From Bacillota bacterium (lineage in GTDB: Bacteria; Bacillota; Clostridia; Lachnospirales; Lachnospiraceae), in NCBI GenBank assembly GCA_023418475.1, contig JAEZZO010000033.1, positions 186,001 through 250,000 on the forward strand: a DNA stretch of 64,000 bases. Reading direction: 5' to 3'. The notes beneath the pieces were generated by a model. That model worked only from the letters and a program-made list of their open reading frames with translations, searched no databases and was not told where the DNA came from. The stretch's first letter is position 1. The number at the start of each line of letters is the position of its first letter. This document shows positions 1 to 7,834 of the stretch, in pieces. The translations under genes were made by a program, and so were the position numbers.

Positions 1-69
1 AAAAAAGCTGCAAGTACATACGATAGTCATGTGTCATGCCTTATATTGACGAATGTATGCAGAATGCAA

Positions 70-378
70 TTAAAAAATAAAACCTGCGGCATATACGGTT
101 AGGATTGCCCCGACAGCTACAATGACCAGGCTTTTCTCAAAGTAAGCAAGTATCAAAGCGACGATTGTACCGCAGACAGCTGTAGCGGGAGAGCCCGTAG
201 AATAGATGATATCCGGGAAGGTTAGCGCTCCCAGTACGGCATAGGGTACATATTGCAGGAAAGATTTTATATGTTTTGATTTTATTTCCTTATGAAATAT
301 AGCTAAGGGCAGCACTCTGGGCAAATATGTGACAATAGCCATGAAAAGAACTGCAACGAAAGCTGTTTTTGTACTCAT
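70..378 (-). CDS. azlD: AzlD family branched-chain amino acid transport subunit
   Basis: This is the small membrane subunit of the AzlCD exporter, which in other bacteria exports branched-chain amino acids and toxic analogues. The protein has 102 residues, the usual AzlD length, and is almost entirely hydrophobic. Membrane segments lie near residues 5-24, 40-58 and 65-101, with a PRVLPL stretch near residue 20 that is common in the family. It starts one base after the azlC stop codon, and a GGAGGAATAG ribosome site lies inside the azlC 3' end, so the two genes are co-transcribed and probably translationally coupled. The substrate is inferred from the family only. The family assignment is firm. 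Confidence 0.88.
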   Translation of the reverse strand: MSTKTAFVAVLFMAIVTYLPRVLPLAIFHKEIKSKHIKSFLQYVPYAVLGALTFPDIIYSTGSPATAVCGTIVALILAYFEKSLVIVAVGAILTVYAAGFIF

Positions 379-379
379 T

Positions 380-1114
380 CTATTCCTCCACTTCCTGTTT
401 CGTCTGATCTGCTTCGTTTATTGGAAATAAATAAGCGCCAAATCCTGCTCCGAGAAAGGTTGCTATAATAACACGAAAGCCGGAGGAGACGCAAGCGAAG
501 ACCGGAAGATACCGGAGTATGCAGACGACGGCCACGGATACTGTGATGATTAGAGCCACTGGCAATGATTTTTTCGCAGAAGGAATAATAATTGCGATGA
601 ACATGCCATAAAGAGCAATTCCCATAGCACTGCTTAAAGTCTCTGGCAGAGTAGCACAGATCATTGCTCCGAAAGCAGTACCTGCAGTCCAGCCGAGAAA
701 GGGACCTGTGATTAAACCAAGCAGGAAGGGAAACGAAAGACGGCCCTCTTCCATGGATGCAACGGCAAAGGTCTCATCGGTGACTCCAAAAGCAACAAAA
801 AGTCTTTTGGGGAGAGTCATGTTATTCGTAAGCCGTTGGGTCAGAGAGAGCGACATTAGCAAATAGCGTATGTTAATGAGTAAGGTAGTTAACGTAATTT
901 CAAGTAAGCCGGCTTGCTGTATAATAAGGTTTGTTCCAGCAAACTGACCGGCTGAAGTTAAGTTTGACATAGAGATAAATATGGCCAGCCATACCGGTAA
1001 ACCTCCGGATACAGCCATTAATCCGAAGGTAGTGGATACCGGAAAATAACCGAGTGCAATTGGAAAACCTCTATTTAAACCATGCAGGAAATCTTTCTTC
1101 ATATATAAATTCAC
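380..1114 (-). CDS. azlC: AzlC family branched-chain amino acid exporter, large subunit
   Basis: This is the large permease subunit of the AzlCD exporter. The 244-residue protein matches the family in length. It opens with a short amphipathic stretch and then the typical GFPIALGYFPVSTTFGL segment near residues 16-32, where a glycine- and proline-containing first membrane helix begins. Several further membrane helices follow, and the C-terminal end is charged. It is the first gene of a two-gene operon with azlD on the minus strand. No regulator gene is visible beside it inside the window. The upstream 575 bases, to 1689, are AT-rich and shared with the divergent gene at 1690. Export of leucine, isoleucine and valine is an inference from the family. 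Confidence 0.9.
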   Translation of the reverse strand: MNLYMKKDFLHGLNRGFPIALGYFPVSTTFGLMAVSGGLPVWLAIFISMSNLTSAGQFAGTNLIIQQAGLLEITLTTLLINIRYLLMSLSLTQRLTNNMTLPKRLFVAFGVTDETFAVASMEEGRLSFPFLLGLITGPFLGWTAGTAFGAMICATLPETLSSAMGIALYGMFIAIIIPSAKKSLPVALIITVSVAVVCILRYLPVFACVSSGFRVIIATFLGAGFGAYLFPINEADQTKQEVEE

Positions 1115-1444
1115 TCATTTCGTTAAATCATTTCTGTAAAATAAAGTTCTGAAGATGCAAACTGTGTTGTGTCTGATGATGCATTGATTAGTATAAAATG
1201 CAATTTCAATTATACCTCATACAACCTGAAAATCAATCAATATTATTCCAGATGAATGAAAAAGATGCAAATATAGTTACTCTTTACAAAAAATCATAAT
1301 CCATTGCTATGCTTCTGATAAGTGTATATCATCTTATATCGGAAACATTTACAGGATACAGTAATATCGTGTATTGTTATCATGAAGAATTTTGTCGAAT
1401 ATAAATACATACAGATGGTGTCGAATTCTAGTAGAAATAATTAA

Positions 1445-1473
1445 TTGATAAAGTAGCAGTATTATTATATAAT
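1445..1473 (+). promoter_or_regulatory. Probable sigma-A promoter for the 1690-3296 genes
   Basis: TTGATA at 1445-1450 and TATAAT at 1468-1473 are separated by exactly 17 bases, close to the housekeeping consensus. The promoter lies about 215 bases before the first start codon on this strand, so the transcript would have a long AT-rich leader. Nothing else is recognised in the rest of the 1115-1689 gap. Confidence 0.55.
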
Positions 1474-1689
1474 CGCGGTATATGAATACAGCAAGCAGTA
1501 AGATAAATCATATATTTTAATCAGAAATATTGATAAAGTATTGATTTTTCTTAGCATTATAGTATGATGTTAAGAGGGATGTAAATATTGCTAATTATTT
1601 CATCAGAGGCAGAGACCTCAATATTAATTATTTGGGGAAAAATAATATAGAAACAGTTTAATGAGAGCTTTATTTGAAGGAGCCTAGAT

Positions 1690-1833
1690 ATGATTAATTT
1701 TGATGAAGAGATCGAAAAATTCCAACCAAGCTTAGAAATTGAACAAGCAGAAGATATCATAAATAGCAACGACTTGACGGACATTACAGACATTTTAAAA
1801 GAACTACTGAAGAAAAATGAAAATAACAAATAA
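1690..1833 (+). CDS. Small acidic protein of 47 residues, function unknown
   Basis: A short reading frame starts with ATG at 1690 and is preceded by a good ribosome site (GAAGGAG, 8 bases upstream). The predicted 47-residue product is rich in Asp, Glu, Asn and Ile (MINFDEEIEKFQ... ...KKNENNK), has no membrane segment and looks amphipathic and helical. It lies 65 bases before the zinc-ribbon/TPR gene and probably shares its transcript. I do not recognise a family. Support comes from the ribosome site, the operon position and an uninterrupted frame, so it is a plausible rather than proven gene. Confidence 0.5.
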   Translation: MINFDEEIEKFQPSLEIEQAEDIINSNDLTDITDILKELLKKNENNK

Positions 1834-1871
1834 CGAATGGAATAGATCGAACAGGCAGAATATGGAACAGG

Positions 1872-1885
1872 CTGCCTGACGGCAG
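1872..1885 (+). promoter_or_regulatory. Small hairpin directly before the ribosome site of the TPR gene
   Basis: CTGCC (1872-1876) and GGCAG (1881-1885) form a perfect 5-bp stem with a 4-base loop. It sits three bases before the AGGGAGG ribosome site of the gene at 1899. Similar GGCAG-ending hairpins occur at 5581-5597 and 41506-41525. Confidence 0.4.
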
Positions 1886-1898
1886 AAGGGAGGACGCT

Positions 1899-3296
1899 AT
1901 GATTTGCCCGAATTGTGGAAGTAATGTATCGGACAAGAGAAAGCGCTGCGACCGGTGCGGCACTGACTTGGCATTGTATCAAAAGATATACAGAGCTTCT
2001 AATTTATGCTATAATAATGGCTTGGCAAGAGCAAAGGTCCGTGATCTATCCGGGGCGGTAATTGCTCTTCGTAAAAGTCTTGAATTGAATAAATTAAACA
2101 CAAATGCGAGAAATTTATTAGGCCTGATTTATTATGAAATGGGTGAGACCGTTGCGGCTCTGAGTGAATGGGTCATAAGCAGACATTTTCAACCAAAGAA
2201 TAATGATGCAGAAGAATATATTAATTTGCTGCAGTCTAATTTAACAAAATTGGATGCGCTTGGACAAGCGATCAAACGATATAACACGGCACTCAATTAT
2301 GCAAAACAGGGTAGTGATGATTTAGCAATTATACAGCTGAAGAAAGTAGTCACCTTAAATCCACATTTTATTCGAGCCTATAATTTATTGGCATTATTAC
2401 AAATAAAAGCTGGCGATAAAGAAAAAGCGAGAAAGCACCTGATAAAATCATCAAAAATTGATGTATCAAATACAGTGACACTGCGTTATCTGCAGGAAAT
2501 GGAGACCCCTGTAGTAAAGGATCAGGAAGAAAATTCGGAATCAGAACAAAGCAATATCAATACAATTATGCCAATATCCACTTATAGAGAAGACAAACCA
2601 AATATTATGCTGTTTGTCAATCTGGTGATAGGGGTTGTGATAGGAATCGCTCTGATGGCATTTTTAGTGGTACCTACCATTAAGAAAAATAATGAAAGCA
2701 CCGGTCAGAATTCTAATTACACTGATAATTCCGGCATGAAGACACAACTTGAGCAAAAGGAACAGGAAATAAAGACACTGAAGGGTGATAACGAGAATTT
2801 ACAAAAACAGGTGAAGAATCTACAAACGAAGATTGATAAAACGGTAATTCCGCAAGATCAGTCAGTCATCTATGAAACTTTATTTACTGCAACGGATCAA
2901 TATCTAACGGAGCTTGGCAAAGCAGATAGTGCCAGGGATTATAGCGGTGTTGCGGATGCTTTAGCGGCAGTGGATAACAGTAAAATTGCCAACCAGAAGG
3001 CACTGACATTACTGGAGGGCATGAGAGCAATTGTCTATCCTGTCATGACAGAGAAGAAATTTGAAACAGGTCGTAGTTTATATAATAAGGGAAAATACGA
3101 AGATGCTTTAACCGATCTTTCTAAAGCGATTACCTATGATGCAAACAATGTGGATGCAATATATTTTACCGGCAGATGCTATGACCGAATGGGAGATAAA
3201 GAAAATGCAACGATGAATTATAATAAAGTAATAAACGATTTTCCCAATTCTGCAAGGGTAAGCCAGGCGAAGTCGCACCTGAAACGTTTGAAATAA
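1899..3296 (+). CDS. Membrane-anchored zinc-ribbon / tetratricopeptide repeat protein
   Basis: This 465-residue protein has a modular layout. A four-cysteine zinc ribbon lies at the N-terminus (C3, C6, C17, C20). TPR-type helical repeats run from about residue 32 to 200. One membrane segment lies near residues 236-258, followed by a coiled coil near 279-315 and a second TPR region near 390-465. The zinc ribbon and first TPR block would be cytoplasmic and the coiled coil and second TPR block outside. TPRs usually hold protein complexes together, so a scaffold role in envelope or spore assembly is possible, but the partner is unknown. It lies directly upstream of the spoIIA operon, separated from it by a terminator-like hairpin. 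Confidence 0.8.
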   Translation: MICPNCGSNVSDKRKRCDRCGTDLALYQKIYRASNLCYNNGLARAKVRDLSGAVIALRKSLELNKLNTNARNLLGLIYYEMGETVAALSEWVISRHFQPKNNDAEEYINLLQSNLTKLDALGQAIKRYNTALNYAKQGSDDLAIIQLKKVVTLNPHFIRAYNLLALLQIKAGDKEKARKHLIKSSKIDVSNTVTLRYLQEMETPVVKDQEENSESEQSNINTIMPISTYREDKPNIMLFVNLVIGVVIGIALMAFLVVPTIKKNNESTGQNSNYTDNSGMKTQLEQKEQEIKTLKGDNENLQKQVKNLQTKIDKTVIPQDQSVIYETLFTATDQYLTELGKADSARDYSGVADALAAVDNSKIANQKALTLLEGMRAIVYPVMTEKKFETGRSLYNKGKYEDALTDLSKAITYDANNVDAIYFTGRCYDRMGDKENATMNYNKVINDFPNSARVSQAKSHLKRLK

Positions 3297-3368
3297 GTCA
3301 TTTATGTTATATAGAAATAGATAAAATCATCCGGATAAAAGAAGGAATAAACATAAGATAAAGAGAAG

Positions 3369-3424
3369 AAGACATTTGATGATGAATGGTTATTAAATCA
3401 TTCCATAAAAGGTCTTTTTTTCTT
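3369..3424 (+). terminator. Probable Rho-independent terminator after the TPR gene
   Basis: An AAGAC...GTCTT stem with inner GAATG/CATTC pairing is followed by a run of T residues (from about 3413). It lies about 70 bases past the stop of the TPR gene and about 110 bases before spoIIAA, so it separates the two transcripts. Confidence 0.6.
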
Positions 3425-3531
3425 TCTTAAAATCAAATGTAAAAATATGTTAATCTCCATTCGTACAGTGAATAGCATAACTACTTAAATCACCTGTAAT
3501 TGATTGGATGAAAGTAAGGAGGAAGTAAAGG

Positions 3532-3927
3532 ATGCAAGAGGTTAAAAAGACGGGTAAAAATTGTTGGAAGGAAGGAGAAGAGGGAAAAACTACTTATGAG
3601 ATATATGAGCGCTGCCTGGTCATCCAATTAAAAGAGGAGCTTGACCATCATAATGCGATTCGTATTCGGGAAAAAGCAGACAAGCTGATTGACCGTAATA
3701 ATATAAAGCATATTATTTTTGATTTTTCAGGAGCGGGGTTTATGGATAGCGCAGGAATTGGGGTTATTATGGGCCGTTATAAGAAAGTAATATTTATAGG
3801 GGGTAAAGCTGCTGTTGTTAATGTTAATACGACAATTGACCGGATCTTCCGTCTGTCGGGCTTGTACAAAATTATTGAAAAATATGACACTCTGGATACA
3901 GCATTAAAGATGCTTCAGAAAGCATAA
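3532..3927 (+). CDS. spoIIAA: Anti-sigma-F factor antagonist SpoIIAA (STAS domain)
   Basis: SpoIIAA releases sigma-F from the anti-sigma factor SpoIIAB in the forespore. Its activity is set by phosphorylation (SpoIIAB) and dephosphorylation (SpoIIE). The 131-residue protein carries a STAS domain from about residue 20. The phosphorylated serine sits in the conserved DSAGIGVIMGRYK stretch, at about residue 73. The protein is somewhat longer than the usual 116 or so residues because of a basic and acidic N-terminal extension. The start at 3532 is favoured by AAGGAGGAAG just upstream. It is the first gene of the conserved spoIIAA-spoIIAB-sigF order. In relatives this operon is driven by sigma-H and Spo0A. 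I could not assign a clear sigma-H promoter in the gap. Confidence 0.95.
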   Translation: MQEVKKTGKNCWKEGEEGKTTYEIYERCLVIQLKEELDHHNAIRIREKADKLIDRNNIKHIIFDFSGAGFMDSAGIGVIMGRYKKVIFIGGKAAVVNVNTTIDRIFRLSGLYKIIEKYDTLDTALKMLQKA

Positions 3928-4018
3928 AATATGGCTGATTTACGCCGTAATTGATATATGGGAAAAGGGTAAGTAAAACACATAGATATTGTTATAACGG
4001 AAAGGGGACATAAAAGAA

Positions 4019-4459
4019 ATGAAGGATAAGAATGAGATGCTCTTGGAATTTGAAAGTAAGTCACAGAATGAGAGTTTTGCCAGGACAGTGGTTGCTGCTT
4101 TTGCTGCACAACTTGACCCTACGATTGAAGAACTGGCCGATATAAAAACAGCTGTCTCAGAAGCAGTTACGAACTCTATTATTCATGGATATGCTAATTG
4201 TATCGGAATGATCAAGATGCATTGTGTTGTCAGAGATAGTGAGATCATTGTGGAGATTATTGATGATGGATCAGGAATTGAAAATATTGAGAAAGCAATG
4301 GAGCCTCTATATACGACAAGACCGGAATTAGAACGCTCTGGAATGGGATTTTCCTTTATGGAAGCTTTTATGGATGAGCTTGAGGTACAATCGGAATTAG
4401 GTAGGGGTACAAAGGTAAAAATGAAGAAGAAAGTGGGCAAACCGGAAAAAGCCTTTTAG
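4019..4459 (+). CDS. spoIIAB: Anti-sigma-F factor / serine kinase SpoIIAB
   Basis: SpoIIAB binds and silences sigma-F and phosphorylates SpoIIAA. The 146-residue protein has the exact family length and a GHKL-type ATPase fold. The N box EAVTNSIIHGY lies near residues 48-58, the G1 box DDGSGIE near 87-93, and a glycine-rich ERSGMGFSFME segment near 108-118. It sits 91 bases after spoIIAA and 43 bases before sigF. An AAAGGGG ribosome site lies about 11 bases before the ATG. All residues expected for ATP binding appear to be present. Confidence 0.96.
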   Translation: MKDKNEMLLEFESKSQNESFARTVVAAFAAQLDPTIEELADIKTAVSEAVTNSIIHGYANCIGMIKMHCVVRDSEIIVEIIDDGSGIENIEKAMEPLYTTRPELERSGMGFSFMEAFMDELEVQSELGRGTKVKMKKKVGKPEKAF

Positions 4460-4502
4460 CCGAAGAAGGGTCAGAATATTGCTTATGTGAGATAGAAGGG
4501 AA

Positions 4503-5231
4503 GTGACAGTTAATGTGGATACGCTTGAGCTGATTAAACGATCGAAGGAAGGCGATAAAGAGGCAAGAGACAGAGTTGTTACAGAAAATGTCGGTTTGGT
4601 ATGGAGCATAGTCAGAAGATTTGCAAATCGCGGCCATGAAATGGAGGATTTATTTCAAATTGGAAGTATTGGACTGATCAAGGCAATCGATAAATTTGAT
4701 GATGCATATGATGTGAGATTTTCCACTTATGCCGTTCCAATGATTACCGGTGAAATAAAACGTTTCTTGCGGGATGACGGCATGATCAAGGTTAGCAGAT
4801 CCTTAAAGGAAACAGCTGCAAAAATCAGAATGCTCAGAGAAAGATATAGCAACCAGTATGGCAGAGAACCTACAATAGAGGAAATAGAAAAGGAACTTAA
4901 GTTAGCAAGAGATGAAATTGTTATGGCTTTGGAAACTGGAGCAGAAGTTGAATCACTTTATAAAACGATTTATCAGGGAGATGGAAGTCCAATTTTTCTA
5001 ATCGACAAATTGGCAGAAACAAAGGATGAGAGCGAAAATTTAGTGGACAGGCTTGCTTTAAAAGAAATAATTGCTTCCTTAGATGAAAAGGAACGCGAAA
5101 TCATCAGGCTTCGATACTTTAAAGATAGAACACAAACGGATATTGCAAAGGAACTGGGAATTTCACAGGTGCAGGTATCACGAATGGAAAAAAGAATATT
5201 AAAAATCATGAGAGAAAAATTGGGTGCCTAA
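4503..5231 (+). CDS. sigF: RNA polymerase sporulation sigma factor SigF (sigma-F)
   Basis: Sigma-F is the first forespore-specific sigma factor. The product of up to 242 residues shows a sigma-70 region 2 (DLFQIGSIGLIKAIDKFD near residue 49), region 3, and a region 4 helix-turn-helix (QTDIAKELGISQVQVSRMEK near 212-231). The start is uncertain. The GTG at 4503 is only two bases from the AGAAGGG ribosome site, whereas the in-frame GTG at 4515 has more normal spacing and would shorten the protein by four residues. It is the third gene of the spoIIA operon and is followed by a very strong hairpin terminator. In relatives its targets include the spoVA-type genes and sigG. Confidence 0.95.
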   Translation: MTVNVDTLELIKRSKEGDKEARDRVVTENVGLVWSIVRRFANRGHEMEDLFQIGSIGLIKAIDKFDDAYDVRFSTYAVPMITGEIKRFLRDDGMIKVSRSLKETAAKIRMLRERYSNQYGREPTIEEIEKELKLARDEIVMALETGAEVESLYKTIYQGDGSPIFLIDKLAETKDESENLVDRLALKEIIASLDEKEREIIRLRYFKDRTQTDIAKELGISQVQVSRMEKRILKIMREKLGA

Positions 5232-5292
5232 TATGCATGCTAATTATTACCAGTATAGTAAAATAGGGATTCCATATAATATTTATGAAATT

Positions 5293-5341
5293 ATAAGACA
5301 AAGAAAGCATCAGCTATAAGCTGATGCTTTCTTTGTCTTAT
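5293..5341. terminator. Perfect 22-bp stem terminator after sigF
   Basis: Positions 5293-5314 and 5320-5341 are exact reverse complements around a 5-base loop, with A-rich and T-rich ends in the stem (ATAAGAC... / ...GTCTTAT). This is one of the strongest hairpins in the window. It closes the spoIIA transcript 62 bases after sigF and could work in either direction. Confidence 0.75.
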
Positions 5342-5392
5342 AGAATGTGCATATGTATGATCATAAAACAGACACAGAAAGGAGCTGGTTAT

Positions 5393-5548
5393 ATGACAGT
5401 AAGAATGAAAATATTTTGTATTACCGTTTGTATAATTATTGCCGCTGTTGCAATCGTTTTATTTGTAAGTTATTTCACCGGAAAACAACCGGGGGAGTAT
5501 GATGGAACGTTAGTGAATGCCAGGGAAGAAATTCTGAAGTACCTGTAA
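5393..5548 (+). CDS. Small single-pass membrane protein of 51 residues (sporulation region)
   Basis: An ATG at 5393 follows an AAAGGAG ribosome site by eight bases and opens a 51-residue frame. A basic start (MTVRMK) leads into one membrane segment near residues 7-28, and a short hydrophilic C-terminal tail follows. An upstream in-frame start at 5324 would overlap the sigF terminator hairpin, so 5393 is preferred. It lies between sigF and spoVAC, 64 bases from the latter, and is probably transcribed with the spoVA genes in the forespore. I do not recognise a named family. It may be a small forespore membrane protein. Confidence 0.6.
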   Translation: MTVRMKIFCITVCIIIAAVAIVLFVSYFTGKQPGEYDGTLVNAREEILKYL

Positions 5549-5580
5549 GGCACATTTCATAATTTGTGAGGTTTTGGTAA

Positions 5581-5597
5581 TGCCGCCTTAGACGGCA
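5581..5597 (+). promoter_or_regulatory. Small hairpin before the spoVAC ribosome site
   Basis: TGCCG (5581-5585) pairs with CGGCA (5593-5597) around a 7-base loop. The ribosome site GTGAGG follows within 10 bases. It resembles the hairpins before the genes at 1899 and 41597 in its stem sequence and placement. Confidence 0.35.
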
Positions 5598-5612
5598 GAA
5601 TGTGAGGTTGCA

Positions 5613-6110
5613 ATGAGTAAAAAAGTTACTGTTTCAGAGGTTTTGCAAGAGAAAGATAAAAATAAAAGGAATGAGAATTTTAATCAATATGTAAAGCAGG
5701 TGACACCTAAAAATAGTATTGCAATAAATACAATCAAAGCCTTTGTAATCGGCGGTATAATTTGTACCATCGGTCAGTTTTTCATTAATTTCTACATCTA
5801 TCTGGGTGCCGGAGAAGAATTAGCAAGGTCATATAATACACTAACCCTCGTATTCCTATCCGTCGTATTAACCGGTTTTGGAATATACCAGAAGCTGGCC
5901 AAGTTTGGAGGTGCAGGAACTCTGGTGCCAATCACGGGTTTTGCGAACTCGGTAGCTGCACCTGCAATAGAATACAAGAAAGAAGGACAGATTTTCGGAA
6001 TTGGATGCAAAATATTTACGATTGCAGGACCGGTGATTTTATATGGTATCTTTTCCTCCTGGTTACTGGGACTAATTTATTATATCTTAAAATGTCTTAA
6101 AATAGTTTGA
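5613..6110 (+). CDS. spoVAC: Stage V sporulation protein AC (SpoVAC)
   Basis: SpoVAC is an inner spore membrane protein of the SpoVA channel, which loads dipicolinic acid into the forespore and releases it at germination. The 165-residue protein has a hydrophilic N-terminus (about 40 residues) and then four or so membrane segments. The conserved segment GFGIYQKLAKFGGAGTLVPITGFANSVAAPAIEYKKEG, described here by its ends and centred near residue 105, is highly typical of SpoVAC/AE proteins. Related sequence occurs in SpoVAE at 7306, as expected for paralogous channel subunits. It is the first of three consecutive spoVA genes. The family is certain. Confidence 0.94.
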   Translation: MSKKVTVSEVLQEKDKNKRNENFNQYVKQVTPKNSIAINTIKAFVIGGIICTIGQFFINFYIYLGAGEELARSYNTLTLVFLSVVLTGFGIYQKLAKFGGAGTLVPITGFANSVAAPAIEYKKEGQIFGIGCKIFTIAGPVILYGIFSSWLLGLIYYILKCLKIV

Positions 6111-6139
6111 TAAACAGCTGCCGATGCTGTTGAAATTGT

Positions 6140-6164
6140 GCCTGTGCCCTTAAGTATTACAGGC
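6140..6164 (+). promoter_or_regulatory. Hairpin in front of spoVAD
   Basis: GCCTGT (6140-6145) pairs with ACAGGC (6159-6164). The stem ends about six bases before the GAAAGG ribosome site of spoVAD. It may tune translation between spoVAC and spoVAD. No T-run follows, so it is not a terminator. Confidence 0.35.
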
Positions 6165-6177
6165 TTTGAAGAAAGGT

Positions 6178-7248
6178 ATGGTTATTACTATTATGACAGA
6201 AAGTAAAAATATACAGACAAAAATGACCGGAAAACAAAGTATATTGTTTCAAAATCCTCCTTATATTATCTCGGCTTCTTCGATTGCCGGAAAAAAGGAA
6301 GGGGAAGGTCCGATGGGCGCACACTTTGATGTAATCAATGATGATCCTCTCTTGGGAAAGGACTCTTGGGAGGAAGCAGAAAGTGAACTGATGAAACAAG
6401 CAGCAGGCAAGGTTCTGCAGAAAGCCGGGCTTAGGAGTACGGATATCCGATATTTGGTGGGAGGAGATTTGCTGGGACAGCTAATTGCGACTTCATTTGG
6501 AATAGCAGAACTTGGAATACCGATTATTGGAATATATGGTGCGTGTTCAACAATGGGAGAAGCAATGTCAGTAGGATCCATGCTGATTGATGGTGGCTTT
6601 GCGGATAAGGTACTGGCAATTACATCAAGTCATTTTGCAGGAGCGGAAAAACAATTTCGTTTTCCGCTTGATTATGGGAACCAACGTCCATATTCCGCCT
6701 CCTGGACAGTAACAGGAAGCGGCGCGGTTATTTTATCCGGTCAGTGTTCCGAAAAATCTAATCCGGAGGAAGCTTCCGTAGTGATAAAGGGAGTCACGGT
6801 AGGCAAGATTGTTGATTATGGACTAAAGGATTCCATGAATATGGGAGCAGCAATGGCTCCAGCCGCCTTTGAAACTATACAGCAAAACTTTGTGGATCTG
6901 GGAGTTTCACCTTGTTATTATGACAGAATTGTAACCGGTGATCTGGGTTATGTGGGAAAACATATATTAATTGATTTACTGGGTGAGAAAAATTATGATA
7001 TCAGTGCTAATCATATGGACTGTGGAATTGAAATATTTGATAAGGACAATCAGGATACTCATGCAGGAGGAAGTGGCTGCGGCTGTTCAGCAATAATATT
7101 TGCAGGCTATATATTGAAACAGCTGCGAGAGAGAAAATGGAAGAGAGTGCTGTTTGTTCCAACCGGTGCTTTATTATCCCAGGTAAGTTTTAATGAAGGT
7201 AAAACAGTACCTGGAATTGCTCATGCAGTGGTAGTAGAAGCATTATAA
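6178..7248 (+). CDS. spoVAD: Stage V sporulation protein AD (SpoVAD)
   Basis: SpoVAD is the thiolase-fold, dipicolinic-acid-binding subunit of the SpoVA complex. The protein has about 356 residues from the ATG at 6178, or 351 from the ATG at 6193. Family hallmarks are the N-terminal GKQSILFQNPPYI segment, GPMGAHFD near residue 47, YGACSTMGEAMSVG near 121-134 and HAGGSGCGCSA near 303-313. The start is ambiguous. The GAAAGG ribosome site is 1 base from the first ATG and 16 bases from the second, the same double-ATG layout seen at rarA and the epimerase gene. It is followed directly by spoVAE. Confidence 0.94.
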   Translation: MVITIMTESKNIQTKMTGKQSILFQNPPYIISASSIAGKKEGEGPMGAHFDVINDDPLLGKDSWEEAESELMKQAAGKVLQKAGLRSTDIRYLVGGDLLGQLIATSFGIAELGIPIIGIYGACSTMGEAMSVGSMLIDGGFADKVLAITSSHFAGAEKQFRFPLDYGNQRPYSASWTVTGSGAVILSGQCSEKSNPEEASVVIKGVTVGKIVDYGLKDSMNMGAAMAPAAFETIQQNFVDLGVSPCYYDRIVTGDLGYVGKHILIDLLGEKNYDISANHMDCGIEIFDKDNQDTHAGGSGCGCSAIIFAGYILKQLRERKWKRVLFVPTGALLSQVSFNEGKTVPGIAHAVVVEAL

Positions 7249-7305
7249 ATGGAAGGAATTGAATTCGTTGTAAGGTCGGTTTATTTGATGAAAGGAGTCA
7301 TTGAA

Positions 7306-7662
7306 ATGGATTATTTAATAGCGTTTCTGGTTGGAGGCGCGATCTGCGCAGCAGTACAGATATTACTTGATAATACAAAGCTCATGCCTGGTAGAGTAAT
7401 GGTAATACTTGTTTGTACCGGAGCTATATTAGGAGCTCTTGGTATCTATGAACCCTTTTTAAAATGGGCCGGAGCCGGAGCCGGAGTTCCTTTAACCGGT
7501 TTTGGAAATTCTCTTTTTAAAGGAGTCAGAGAAGCAGTAGATAAAGAGGGATTTATCGGTATATTTAAAGGTGGTTTTACATCGTCCTCTGTCGGTATAT
7601 CTGCAGCATTGATCCTAAGCTATATAGCATCATGGTTTTTTAACGCGAAAATGAAATCATAA
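7306..7662 (+). CDS. spoVAE: Stage V sporulation protein AE (SpoVAE)
   Basis: SpoVAE is a membrane subunit of the SpoVA dipicolinic acid channel. The ATG at 7306 follows AAAGGAG by nine bases and gives 118 residues, the usual size. An open frame extending back to 7249 lacks a ribosome site. Membrane segments are near residues 3-20, 32-48 and 95-115. The hallmark GAGAGVPLTGFGNSLFKG segment lies near residues 55-72. It is the last gene of the spoVAC-AD-AE block. The additional spoVA genes of Bacillus (AA, AB, AEB, AF) are absent here, as is usual in Clostridia. Confidence 0.93.
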   Translation: MDYLIAFLVGGAICAAVQILLDNTKLMPGRVMVILVCTGAILGALGIYEPFLKWAGAGAGVPLTGFGNSLFKGVREAVDKEGFIGIFKGGFTSSSVGISAALILSYIASWFFNAKMKS

Positions 7663-7727
7663 TAGCTGCTCATATCCAATCGGTAAAAGAATTTCAGGCT
7701 TGTGACGTGCTAATCTTTACTATAATA

Positions 7728-7812
7728 AAAAGACTGTCTTGAATGAACCCTTTTGAAATATCTCTTACTTGAATAAGCAATAATTCATTAGCTATCATAA
7801 AACAGTCTTTTT
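7728..7812. terminator. Long imperfect hairpin between converging spoVAE and PBP genes
   Basis: AAAAAGACTGT (7728-7738) pairs with ACAGTCTTTTT (7802-7812). Inner AATGAA/TTCATT segments can extend the stem. The A-rich and T-rich flanks suit termination in both directions, and the two flanking genes converge here. Confidence 0.55.
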
Positions 7813-7834
7813 GTTTGATTATCTGAATAATGCA

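Noticed and set aside
1557..1982. Minus-strand frame of 141 codons
   Set aside because: It overlaps the 47-residue gene and the zinc-ribbon start on the opposite strand, and its translation is low-complexity Ser/Ile.
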